64,000 bases of DNA from NCBI GenBank assembly GCA_045612485.1, contig JAZKZE010000030.1, positions 1 through 64,000 on the forward strand, in the 5' to 3' direction. The notes beneath the pieces were generated by a model. The model was not told the DNA's origin. It saw only the letters and a list, made by a program, of their open reading frames with translations, and ran no database searches. Shown piece by piece: positions 42,601-50,864 of this stretch; within the stretch, counting starts at the first letter, position 1; every line of letters begins with the position of its first letter. The position numbers were made by a program, and so were the translations under genes. The stretch comes from RGIG5327 sp045612485 (GTDB taxonomy: Bacteria; Verrucomicrobiota; Lentisphaeria; Victivallales; UBA1829).

Positions 42601-43221
42601 TTATTTGAATTTTTTCCTGACCATGGAGGCAAGCAACTTTGCTGTTTGTGCTGTTTCAGAAAGAGGCTTGCCCGGTTTGTAAAGAGCGCCTCCTATGCCT
42701 GCTCCGCAGGCAACATCCAGGAAGGATACAAAGTTTTCTGTTGTTACGCCGCCTACTGCCATAATGGGAGTTTTGATGACCGCTTTCAAATCTTTGATGT
42801 AGGAAGGGCCCAGACAGGCGGGAAAAAGTTTCAGATAGTCCGCTCCGGCTTTGACCGCTTTGAACCCCTCTGTAGCGGTAAAGAAACCCGGTATGGAAAC
42901 AAGGGAGAGGGCTTTTGTTTCTTTGATGACCTCTTCATCAGTATTGGGAGAGATGATAAACTTTCCGCCGGAAGCCTTTACATTCAGCACATCTTCCTTC
43001 GTAAGGACGGTACCCGCCCCCACCATCTGACGTGTACCGCAATAGTCAACAGCCTCCCGGATGCGGGAAAAGGCATCCGGGGTATTGAGAGGGATTTCCA
43101 GAAGTTTGATCCCCGCATCATAAAGAGCATCGCAAACCGGAAGAAGCTCTTCTTTACGGATCCCCCGGAGAATGACAACAATGGGCATTTCCTTCAGGAA
43201 GGTATCAAACTTTTCTTTCAT
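42601..43221 (-). CDS. 2-dehydro-3-deoxy-6-phospho-sugar-acid aldolase (KDPG/KDPGal type)
   Basis: Class I aldolase of 206 residues, the usual size for Eda/DgoA. Active-site residues are visible: Arg19 in ILRG, Glu42 in EIPLN and Schiff-base Lys131 in YLKLFPA, then AVGGV. It cleaves 2-keto-3-deoxy-6-phosphogluconate (or the galactonate epimer) to pyruvate and glyceraldehyde 3-phosphate. EIPLN, GPSYIKDLKAV and the GALYKPG end look closer to DgoA than to Eda, but specificity is uncertain. It is the second gene of a pair with a PfkB kinase 32 bases upstream, together the last two steps of hexuronate or galactonate breakdown. Confidence 0.88.
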   Translation of the reverse strand: MKEKFDTFLKEMPIVVILRGIRKEELLPVCDALYDAGIKLLEIPLNTPDAFSRIREAVDYCGTRQMVGAGTVLTKEDVLNVKASGGKFIISPNTDEEVIKETKALSLVSIPGFFTATEGFKAVKAGADYLKLFPACLGPSYIKDLKAVIKTPIMAVGGVTTENFVSFLDVACGAGIGGALYKPGKPLSETAQTAKLLASMVRKKFK

Positions 43222-43253
43222 ATATCCCTCTCTTTCTGTATTATTCAGAATGA

Positions 43254-44354
43254 TTATCTCTGTACTCTTCCGGATGCAGAGCCTTTCATCAGATTTTCCA
43301 CTTCTTTCCGGGAGGAGAAATTGTAATCTCCGGAAATGGTGTGTTTCAATGCACTTGCGGCGACTGCAAAGCGTATGGCATCAGCAGGGGCGGCAAGTTC
43401 TTCTGTATTCAGAGCAAAAAGAAGTCCGGCGCAGAAGGAATCGCCTCCGCCGAATCTGTCCACGATGTCCTTTATTTCATAGGGAGCGTAAGTTTTATCA
43501 GCGGCAAGAGGAGCAAAAAATGCTTCTTTTGCTCCGCAGTCATAGAGCATACCGCCCCAGTTGTTGTGGTCGGCAGAGATACTTTCCCGCAGAGTGATGG
43601 CAACAAATTTTGCCTTGGGGAATTTTGCGGAAAGAAGTGCGGCTACTTCCCTGTAGCCCTCAATATTCAATTCCCCTTTTTCAATGGAAGTATTGCTGGC
43701 ATTGATCCCGAAAACATCGGAAGCATCCTCTTCGTTTCCGATAATGATATCTGCCAGGGGAACGATCTGACTCATACAGCGGTTTGCCAGAACATTTTTT
43801 GCAGTCCCTTCCTCCCAGTTCCAGAGTTTTTTACGGTAGTTGAGGTCAATGGAAATGGTGATATTCTTTTCCGCCGCCTTCTGTGCAACAGCAAGGGTGG
43901 AAAGAAAGGCATTTTTTGTGAGAGAGGGGGTGATCCCGGAAAGATGCAGATGGGTGACTCCTTCCAGCATGGCGTCAAAATCGTACTCTTCCGGAGCAAG
44001 AAGAGATATGGTGGAGCCTTCCCGGTCATAGACCACATTGGAGCCTCTCATATTGGAACCGTGTTCGGCAAAATAGATCCCCATTCTGCCTTTTTTGCTG
44101 TAAAGGATCCTGCTTACATCGCAGCCCATACCCGCCAGCTGTGCGGCAAAACCTCTGGAAACGGGATTATCCGGCAATCCTGTAAGGTATCTGCTTTTTC
44201 CGCCAAGCACGGCAAAGGAGGCACATACATTGGCTTCCCCGCCGCCGTAACACGCCTGCAATTCCCCCGGAAGAACCTGGGCAAAACGTTTTTTCCCTTC
44301 CGGACTGAGCCGGAGCATGACTTCACCGAAACCGGCAATAAGAACTTCTTTCAT
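43254..44354 (-). CDS. kdgK: PfkB sugar kinase, 2-keto-3-deoxygluconate kinase type
   Basis: Ribokinase-fold kinase of 366 residues, slightly longer than the usual 310-340. The opening GFGEVMLRLSPEG and the YGGGEANVCASFAVLGG segment are characteristic of KDG kinases. DRFGGGDSFCAGLLFAL near residue 310 is the PfkB signature with the catalytic aspartate. It phosphorylates 2-keto-3-deoxygluconate (or the galacto epimer) for the aldolase encoded just downstream. AGGAG precedes the ATG, and a promoter lies at 44397-44424. The earlier pathway steps (uronate isomerase, reductase, dehydratase) are not in the window. Confidence 0.87.
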   Translation of the reverse strand: MKEVLIAGFGEVMLRLSPEGKKRFAQVLPGELQACYGGGEANVCASFAVLGGKSRYLTGLPDNPVSRGFAAQLAGMGCDVSRILYSKKGRMGIYFAEHGSNMRGSNVVYDREGSTISLLAPEEYDFDAMLEGVTHLHLSGITPSLTKNAFLSTLAVAQKAAEKNITISIDLNYRKKLWNWEEGTAKNVLANRCMSQIVPLADIIIGNEEDASDVFGINASNTSIEKGELNIEGYREVAALLSAKFPKAKFVAITLRESISADHNNWGGMLYDCGAKEAFFAPLAADKTYAPYEIKDIVDRFGGGDSFCAGLLFALNTEELAAPADAIRFAVAASALKHTISGDYNFSSRKEVENLMKGSASGRVQR

Positions 44355-44396
44355 ATTTTCTCCTTGTAAGGTTTGTACTGTTGTATTCCTGCTATA

Positions 44397-44424
44397 ATAA
44401 TATACCTGTTTTCCAGTATTTCAA
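44397..44424 (-). promoter_or_regulatory. Promoter of the kdgK-aldolase operon
   Basis: On the minus strand: TTGAAA, 16 bases, TATTAT, about 42 bases upstream of the kinase start. Confidence 0.5.
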
Positions 44425-44446
44425 GTATTTTTTTCCGTAAAAAAAG

Positions 44447-45448
44447 TTATTTTACACAGTTTATAAGCCCTGTATGGATGGCAATGCACCAGATTGCGGA
44501 AAGAATGATCCACAATATCACTCCCTGAATGACCGGTTTCAGACCAAGTTCCTTCAGCTTTTCTTTGCTCAGATTTCCGCCGATGAGATAAAGGGTGGTG
44601 ATCATAAGGTATTTTGAAATATTTTTCAGGTGACTGCCGCAGGATGTGACAATTTCTTCCGTTGCCGGAAAAAGTTTCGGCAGAAAGGTGACAAATGCCG
44701 CCGCAAGAAGAAAGCCGGGGATGAACCAGGGGACTTTCCATTTGATTTTCCTCTTTTCCCCCTCCTCATCTTTTTCTGCAATAAAACAGCTTAAAAAGAC
44801 AGTGACAGGAACGATCCACAATGCACGGGCAAGTTTGATGGTCGTTCCCACTTCCAGTGCTTCCTCCCCGTATGCCATAGCCGCTCCCACAACGGAGGAG
44901 GTGTCATGGATACCCAATGCGGCAAAATAACCGAATTGCGTCTGGGTGAAATGCAAGGCTTTGCCCACAAAGGGAAAGACCCACAATGCAATGGCGTTCA
45001 GGGCAAAGACCACCGCAGAAGCCATGGCGATCTCATGGGATTTTGCTTTCAATGCCGGGGCGGCAGCGGCAATGGCACTTCCGCCGCAGATGGAGGTGCC
45101 TACTCCGATAAGGTAAGAGGTATTTTTCTGTACTTTCAGGATCTTTCCCAGAAGAGTTCCCAGACCGATCCCCATAACGATCCCGGCAAAGGTATAGAGG
45201 AAACCGTTTGCTCCTGCACGCAATACTTCAATAAGGTTCATGCCGAAACCCATGCCAACGATCGTTGCCCCCAGCAGATTGGAGGTCATTTTTGAGGTCT
45301 TCTCCCGGAAGGGATTGCCGATAAAAATGGAAAAGAGTATTCCGCAGAGGACGGCAAGTCCGGGTGCAAAATTTCTTGTTGCTGGGATAAAAGCCGGCAC
45401 AAGGAAAAAGGCGGCTCCGAGGGCAGAAAAAGAGATTTTTTTGAGCAT
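44447..45448 (-). CDS. YeiH/UPF0324 family putative transporter
   Basis: Integral membrane protein of 333 residues with about ten helices, belonging to the YeiH family annotated as putative sulfate exporters. Family segments are GATIVGMGFGMNL, GVGTSICGGSAIAAAAP (near 110), FPFVGKALHFTQTQFGYFAALGIHDTSSVVGAAMAYG and GGNLSKEKLKELGLKPVIQG near the end. The true substrate is poorly established for the family. The ATG at 45448 is chosen because the family sequence starts there and AGGA lies upstream; a longer in-frame extension is unlikely. It sits between kdgK and an MFS gene with no obvious operon link. Confidence 0.88.
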   Translation of the reverse strand: MLKKISFSALGAAFFLVPAFIPATRNFAPGLAVLCGILFSIFIGNPFREKTSKMTSNLLGATIVGMGFGMNLIEVLRAGANGFLYTFAGIVMGIGLGTLLGKILKVQKNTSYLIGVGTSICGGSAIAAAAPALKAKSHEIAMASAVVFALNAIALWVFPFVGKALHFTQTQFGYFAALGIHDTSSVVGAAMAYGEEALEVGTTIKLARALWIVPVTVFLSCFIAEKDEEGEKRKIKWKVPWFIPGFLLAAAFVTFLPKLFPATEEIVTSCGSHLKNISKYLMITTLYLIGGNLSKEKLKELGLKPVIQGVILWIILSAIWCIAIHTGLINCVK

Positions 45449-45581
45449 AGATAAATCATCCTGTAAAATAATAAAAACAAAGTTCAGAATAATATACATC
45501 CAACAAGGGAAAAATCAAACAGGAGTGGGGATTTTTCTGTTCAGATCTTTGCAGGGAAACAAACTGTTTTCTGTTTCTGTG

Positions 45582-46790
45582 TCATGTAAAAGAATTGCTC
45601 TTCTGCTTTTTTACCATGTGGATGATAAACGGGATCATCAGGAACATCAGAAAGGCTCCGGTAACATAAACACCCCGGACGCCGCAGGTCCAGACCACCG
45701 TTCCGCTTAATACCGCACTTACCAGTCCGCCAGCCTGATGGATACTGCTGCCCCAGCCAAGATACGTCCCTTTCAGTTCCGGATCTGTGGAAGAGGAAAG
45801 CCACATCATCAGAAGCGGGTGGATACATCCGCTTGCCATAGCCGAAAGAAAACGGATGGAGACAAGCATATAGATATTTCCGGAAAAGGGGAGAATGAAG
45901 GAGAGCAATACTGTTATTGCCAGAGCGGAAAGCAGGAGTTTGAAATGGCGGATCTTATTGCTTATCCAGCCGAAAAGGCAACCGGAAAGCAAGCCGCCCG
46001 ATGCGGCAATTATGCTTGTAGTCCCCGTCCAGAATGCCGCATTTTTCTGTCCGTTGACCACTTCAACAAGCATGGCGGCAAATGGCTGGGTGATCCGGTT
46101 TGCCATTCCCAGAAGGAGAAAAAGGACCATAATGCCGGCGACTGCCGGGGAGGCAAGATCCCGTATGGAAAAGAGTTTTTTTCTTTTTTCCTTTTTTACT
46201 TTTGTTTCCTGTCTGACAAAGTTATCCTTTACAAAAAACTGTACCAGAAGGCCGCCTGCGATATAAAGGGCTCCGCAGCTTAAAAATGCCGCTTTATACC
46301 CGAATAATTCCACAATGATCCCGCCGCAGAAATAGCCGATCATGTGGCCGCTTGTGGTAGCAGTGGAAAATACTCCCAGAACATAGCCGTGTTTTTCTGC
46401 CGGTGCCGTTGCCAGAAGCAGAGTCCTCGCCGGATTGGCAGTTCCGGAAAAGAAGGAACAGAGAAAACGGATGCCGATCAGAGTATATATATCCGGGGCA
46501 AAACACAGCAGGGGGTAAAGCAGAGCCGCTCCGAAATTAGCTCTTAAAAGCATGAGTTTTCTGCCGAATTTATCTGCCAGCATTCCCCAGAGTGCTGTGG
46601 CAATACATAAACTTGTCAAACCGGCAAAGGCGAATGCGGAAACATATACTCCGCGTACACTTTCCTCCACTTTCAATACTTCCCGCATGAAAAGAGGAAT
46701 GAAAGGCATACAAAGTCCGAACCCTGCTGTGGCAAGAAGCTGGGAAAGCCAGACGAAAAAGAGATTTTGTTTCCAGTTTATATTGATCAT
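45582..46790 (-). CDS. MFS transporter
   Basis: Complete major facilitator of 402 residues with twelve predicted helices. The helix 2-3 loop ADKFGRKLMLLRANFG near residue 75 is the classic MFS motif A. A basic loop KVKKEKRKKLF near 200 divides the halves, and the second half repeats the motif as FGWISNKIRHF. GAGG lies about ten bases before the ATG at 46790; the upstream frame extension has no ribosome site. It is divergent from a GH2/GHL6 gene pair across a region with an inverted repeat, which suggests it imports the substrate of those enzymes. The truncated permease at the window start is of the same type. Confidence 0.87.
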   Translation of the reverse strand: MININWKQNLFFVWLSQLLATAGFGLCMPFIPLFMREVLKVEESVRGVYVSAFAFAGLTSLCIATALWGMLADKFGRKLMLLRANFGAALLYPLLCFAPDIYTLIGIRFLCSFFSGTANPARTLLLATAPAEKHGYVLGVFSTATTSGHMIGYFCGGIIVELFGYKAAFLSCGALYIAGGLLVQFFVKDNFVRQETKVKKEKRKKLFSIRDLASPAVAGIMVLFLLLGMANRITQPFAAMLVEVVNGQKNAAFWTGTTSIIAASGGLLSGCLFGWISNKIRHFKLLLSALAITVLLSFILPFSGNIYMLVSIRFLSAMASGCIHPLLMMWLSSSTDPELKGTYLGWGSSIHQAGGLVSAVLSGTVVWTCGVRGVYVTGAFLMFLMIPFIIHMVKKQKSNSFT

Positions 46791-46880
46791 ATATATGTTT
46801 CCTCTGCATATTCCGGTAATATAATCCTTTATTTGTGTTTTACAAGCTGAACAATATAAGATTTCTGTCAGGCGGAAAAT

Positions 46881-46921
46881 ATATATATTTCTGCTTGCTT
46901 TTAACAGACAGAAGTATATAT
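46881..46921. promoter_or_regulatory. Inverted repeat between MFS and GH2 genes
   Basis: ATATATATTTCTG, 15 bases, CAGAAGTATATAT: thirteen-base arms with one mismatch, midway in the 206-base divergent gap. Half-sites ending in TTCTG are the non-AT core. Possible operator controlling both directions. Confidence 0.4.
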
Positions 46922-46996
46922 TACTTTTCAATATATATTTTTTTTCTTTTTCCGGGGAAAACGGAAAATCAACTTTTATAAAACAGAAGGTGAAAA

Positions 46997-48664
46997 ATGG
47001 TGAATTTGAATGGAATTTGGGATTTTGCTTTTTTCAGGGATAAAGCACTGGAGGAGATCGAATATGAAAAAGTTGAATTTACAGGAGTGATGAATGTTCC
47101 CGGATGTTTTGAAGAGTTTACTTCATATCACAGGGGAACAGCTGTTTACCACCGTACTTTTGAACTGGAAAAAGAGGAACTTCGTCCGGTTCTGCGTGTA
47201 GAGGGCGCAGGGCAGAGAGTCAGATTTTTTGTTGACGGGAAAATGGTGGAGTTTCTTCCGCTTCCCTACTCTGTCCTGGAAAGTCCTCTGGAAAAACTTG
47301 ATGCCGGTAAACATGAGATCATTGCCCTTGTTGACAACCGTTTCGATCCGGAAAAATTGAAACTTGTCCGGCCGGATTTTGATTATTATTCCTACGGCGG
47401 ATTTTTTGACGGAATTTCCCTTTTGTTCCGTACTTCCCCCTGTTCCCTTGACCGGGTGAAGATCACAACAGAAGATTTTGAAAAAGGTATTGTGGGACTT
47501 GAGTTCATCTTTTCAGGAGTTGTTCCGGAAACTGCGGAAGTGCAATATGCTTTTGATGATGAAGAAGAGTTCCGTAATGTTACTGTGAATCGTGGCGAAA
47601 AACTGCTCTGCCATGTTCCCTGCTGCAAATTGTGGAGTCCGGAAACACCCTTTCTGCATACTCTGAAAGTAAAATTCAATGGAAACACCCTCCGGGAAAC
47701 TTTCGGGGTCCGGACTGTTGCTGTTAAAGGTAAAAAACTTCTGCTGAACGGTAAAGAACTTTTCCTCAAAGGTTTCAACCGCCACAACTCCTGTGCTGTT
47801 TCCGGGGCTGCTGTACCGGCGGAGATCATGCTTCTTGATTTGAAACATCTGAAAGATATGGGGTGTAACTTCGTCCGGGGGGCGCACTACAAACAGAGCC
47901 GCACTTTCCTTGAATTGTGTGACCGTATGGGGATTCTTGTCTGGGAGGAAAGTTACGGCTGGCAGTACAGACCGGAGGAGTTTCAGGATCCTTCCTTCTG
48001 TTTTCTTGTAAAAGAGCAGACACAAATGATGATACAGGAGGATTTCAATCACCCCTGTATTATTTTCTGGGCGTTTATGAATGAGTTTTACTCCGGAACT
48101 TTTGAAGGCAGGAAAATGGCGGAAGAACTTGCTTCATTGATCCGCAGAGAAGATCCTTCCAGACTTGTTACATTTGCCTGCAGCCATATCAAAGCGGATA
48201 TCTGCTGTGACCTTTGTGATGTGATCGCATTCAATACTTATCCCGGCTGGAATGAAGTTTCCATGGATGAACCTGTGAAACTCCTTCAGGAAAATCTGGA
48301 GGATATTACCGCATTTTTCCGTGAAAAATATCCGGAAAAACCCCTTATGGTGGGGGAAATGGGGCTTTGTGCCGAATACGGCAGAAGAGATCCTTACGGG
48401 GCGCAATGGACAGAAGAGTTCCAGGCAGAATTTTATTCTGCTGTTGCCCGCTGGGTGCTTGCATCCCCGGAATATTGCGGACTTACCTTCTGGCAGTTGA
48501 ATGATGCAAAAAGTTATTGCAGAAAAGGTGCTCCCGTGCGGGTAAAACCCTTCGGAATGAATCTTGCCGGGGTCTATGATGTTTACCGCCGTCCGAAACT
48601 TGCTGCTGCCGCAGTGGGGGAACTCTTTAAAGGTACAGGCGATGGTTTCAGACTTGAAGAGTGA
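46997..48664 (+). CDS. Glycoside hydrolase family 2 enzyme (short form, paralogue)
   Basis: GH2 enzyme of 555 residues, no signal peptide, with the same three-domain plan as the protein at 35406: jelly roll (about 1-145), immunoglobulin-like (about 150-240), barrel (about 245-555). Acid/base Glu363 in FMNE and nucleophile Glu454 in MVGEMG are present. Both proteins share NRHxS, CNFxRG, LELCDRMGILVW and the closing YDVYRRPKLA-type motif, so they are clear paralogues. Cytoplasmic beta-glycosidase activity is expected, with galactoside or glucuronide as candidates. AAGGTG precedes the ATG. A GHL6-like gene follows closely, and an MFS permease is divergent. Confidence 0.87.
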   Translation: MVNLNGIWDFAFFRDKALEEIEYEKVEFTGVMNVPGCFEEFTSYHRGTAVYHRTFELEKEELRPVLRVEGAGQRVRFFVDGKMVEFLPLPYSVLESPLEKLDAGKHEIIALVDNRFDPEKLKLVRPDFDYYSYGGFFDGISLLFRTSPCSLDRVKITTEDFEKGIVGLEFIFSGVVPETAEVQYAFDDEEEFRNVTVNRGEKLLCHVPCCKLWSPETPFLHTLKVKFNGNTLRETFGVRTVAVKGKKLLLNGKELFLKGFNRHNSCAVSGAAVPAEIMLLDLKHLKDMGCNFVRGAHYKQSRTFLELCDRMGILVWEESYGWQYRPEEFQDPSFCFLVKEQTQMMIQEDFNHPCIIFWAFMNEFYSGTFEGRKMAEELASLIRREDPSRLVTFACSHIKADICCDLCDVIAFNTYPGWNEVSMDEPVKLLQENLEDITAFFREKYPEKPLMVGEMGLCAEYGRRDPYGAQWTEEFQAEFYSAVARWVLASPEYCGLTFWQLNDAKSYCRKGAPVRVKPFGMNLAGVYDVYRRPKLAAAAVGELFKGTGDGFRLEE

Positions 48665-48688
48665 GACAAAAAAATGAGAGGAAATTTT

Positions 48689-50701
48689 ATGGAGAAAAAA
48701 TTGGATATAAGGTTCCGGCAGGTACATCTGGATTTCCATACTTCGCCTTTGATCCCCGGTATAGGGACAGAATTTGATAAAAAACAATGGCAGGAAAACT
48801 TGAAAATGGCTCATGTGGATTCCATTACCTGTTTTTCCTGCTGTCATCACGGCTGGAGTTATCACCCTACGGAAGTTGGGGCAATGCATCCGGAACTTTC
48901 TTTTGATCTCTTGCGGGAACAGATGGATGCTTCCCATGAGATCGGAATAAAAGTTCCCATCTATCTTACCGCCGGGATCAATAACCGTATTGCGGAACTT
49001 AATCCCGGCTGGCGGGAGATCAACTTTGAAGGACAGCTGGTGGGCTGGGCACGTTCCCCACTCAAGGCGGGATTCAAAACTCTCTGTTTCAATACTCCTT
49101 ATCTGGATTTTCTTGCCCGTCTGACAGAGGAGGCCGCCAAACTTTTTCCGGATGCCGACGGAATGTTTTTCGATATCATTTCCCAGAATCAGTGCTGTTG
49201 TCCCTGCTGTATGCGGGACATGAGAAAAATGGGATTTGATCCGGCTAAGGAAGAGGACAGAAAACATTTTTCCGATACTGTCCTGCGTAAATATTTCAGA
49301 AAAATCACCGATGCGGCAAGAAGTGTGAACAGTGATCTGAATGTATTCCACAACTTTTCATGGCTGGGGGATCCGGGCAATGAGGATGTATATAACTATG
49401 TAAGTCACATTGAATCCGAATCCCTGCCCACAACCGGTTTTACCGGATATGATGCTTTCCCCATGTGTGCCGCGTTCAGCCGGGGGAACAAGGAAAAAGC
49501 CCTTGTGGGGATGACAGGAAAATTCCATACCCACTGGGGAGAATTCGGTGGCTTTAAATCAGCGGATGCTCTGCGTTATGAGTGTGCCGCCATGATCGCC
49601 CAGGGGGCAGCTTGCAGTATCGGCGATCAGCTGCATCCCTGCGGTAAACTGGATGAAAGCACTTACAAACTTATCGGCAAAGCCTACAGGGAAGTGGAGG
49701 AAAAAGAACCCTGGTGCAGAAATGCTCAAAGCAGTGCGTTCTTTGCTGTTCTCTCTTCCCGCTGGTTCAAAAGAACTCTTGTGCCGGACAGAAATACTGA
49801 TCTGGGAATTGCCAGGATTTTGCGGGAAGGACATATACCTTTTGATATGCTGCGGGATATTGATGCGGAAAAAATCTTCCGTTACAAAGTATTGATCCTT
49901 GCTGATGAAATCCGTCTGGATAAAAAATGGCGGGCTAATATCCGGGAATTTCTTGCAAATGGCGGCAAGATCATCCTTTCCGGAGAGTCTCTCCTGAAAA
50001 AAGAGGAGGATATTCCCGCCTTTGATATTGGAATATGTGAAGGGGAAAGTACGCAGTACCCCAACTACATTCAGGCGGAAGAAATGTTTGCTCCGCAGGA
50101 CATCCATACCCCCTTTGTCATGTATATGCCCTCCATGAATTTCAGAAAGACAAAAGGTGAAAGTCTGGGGAAAATTTTTGAACCTTATTTTGTCCGTTCC
50201 TATGAACATTTCTGTTCCCATGCCCATACTCCCTTTAAAACAGTTTCTTCCTGCTTTGACGCAGGGACGGTGACGGAAAATATCCTTTATTTTGCCCATA
50301 AAATTTTCCGCAATTATGCGTTGTACGGCAATGTGATTTTGAAAGATTTTATTCTGAAATGTATTTATGCCTTTGCAGGAGATGAGGCGGGAATAAGAAC
50401 AAATCTTCCTTCAACGGCAAGAGTTACTTTGATGCAGCAGAAAGAGGAAAAAAGGTATATAGCTCACGCTCTTTATGCCAATATCATCCCCAGGGGAACT
50501 CCGGAAGGACATTTTACACTTCTTATTGATGAGATCATTCCTTTGTATCACGTGGAATTTTCCTTTACACTGCCGGAAAAGATAAAGAAAGTAACTCTTG
50601 AACCGGAAGGAAAAGAGATCCCCTTTACGGAAAAAGAGGGAAAGATCCTTCTGATTCTGGAAAAGCTGGATTGTCACGCCATGATGGTATTACATTACTG
50701 A
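48689..50701 (+). CDS. GHL6-like putative glycoside hydrolase
   Basis: Protein of 670 residues without signal peptide. The N-terminal barrel (about 5-340) fits the hypothetical glycosyl hydrolase 6 group: RFRQVHLDFHTS opening, HHGWSYHPTE, PIYLTAGIN, and DGMFFD (Asp162) followed by a cysteine cluster QCCCPCC. The middle (about 345-560) resembles the beta-galactosidase trimerisation, Rossmann-like domain, with RILREGHIPFDMLRDID and KVLILADEIRLD, followed by a C-terminal beta domain. Activity is unknown; family neighbours suggest an alpha-fucosidase or galactosidase-like barrel. The ATG at 48689 has GAGAGGA six bases upstream. It forms an operon with the GH2 gene before it. Confidence 0.7.
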   Translation: MEKKLDIRFRQVHLDFHTSPLIPGIGTEFDKKQWQENLKMAHVDSITCFSCCHHGWSYHPTEVGAMHPELSFDLLREQMDASHEIGIKVPIYLTAGINNRIAELNPGWREINFEGQLVGWARSPLKAGFKTLCFNTPYLDFLARLTEEAAKLFPDADGMFFDIISQNQCCCPCCMRDMRKMGFDPAKEEDRKHFSDTVLRKYFRKITDAARSVNSDLNVFHNFSWLGDPGNEDVYNYVSHIESESLPTTGFTGYDAFPMCAAFSRGNKEKALVGMTGKFHTHWGEFGGFKSADALRYECAAMIAQGAACSIGDQLHPCGKLDESTYKLIGKAYREVEEKEPWCRNAQSSAFFAVLSSRWFKRTLVPDRNTDLGIARILREGHIPFDMLRDIDAEKIFRYKVLILADEIRLDKKWRANIREFLANGGKIILSGESLLKKEEDIPAFDIGICEGESTQYPNYIQAEEMFAPQDIHTPFVMYMPSMNFRKTKGESLGKIFEPYFVRSYEHFCSHAHTPFKTVSSCFDAGTVTENILYFAHKIFRNYALYGNVILKDFILKCIYAFAGDEAGIRTNLPSTARVTLMQQKEEKRYIAHALYANIIPRGTPEGHFTLLIDEIIPLYHVEFSFTLPEKIKKVTLEPEGKEIPFTEKEGKILLILEKLDCHAMMVLHY

Positions 50702-50715
50702 GGAATGTCGGAGAA

Positions 50716-50762
50716 CCTGTAAAAACGTTTTTTCTTCCTTCCGGAAAGAACGTTTTTGCAGG
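50716..50762 (+). terminator. Long near-perfect hairpin after the GHL6-like gene
   Basis: CCTG..AAAAACGTT pairs with AACGTTTTT.CAGG, and inner bases TTCTTCC pair with GGAAAGAA, making a 47-base structure 15 bases after the stop. The T-run is inside the stem rather than after it, so it is a terminator or a transcript-protecting hairpin. Confidence 0.5.
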
Positions 50763-50790
50763 AATAATGGAAAATGCCTTTCTTTCTGTC

Positions 50791-50818
50791 TTGAAATAAC
50801 GGTGGATAATGGTATATT
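50791..50818 (+). promoter_or_regulatory. Promoter of the PfkB-Dus operon
   Basis: TTGAAA (50791-50796), a 16-base spacer and TATATT (50813-50818), 47 bases before the kinase start. One of the best matches to the local promoter pattern. Confidence 0.6.
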
Positions 50819-50864
50819 AGTTTGAAAATAAGTATTTTTATTATTATAAAAAGGAGTTGATCAA

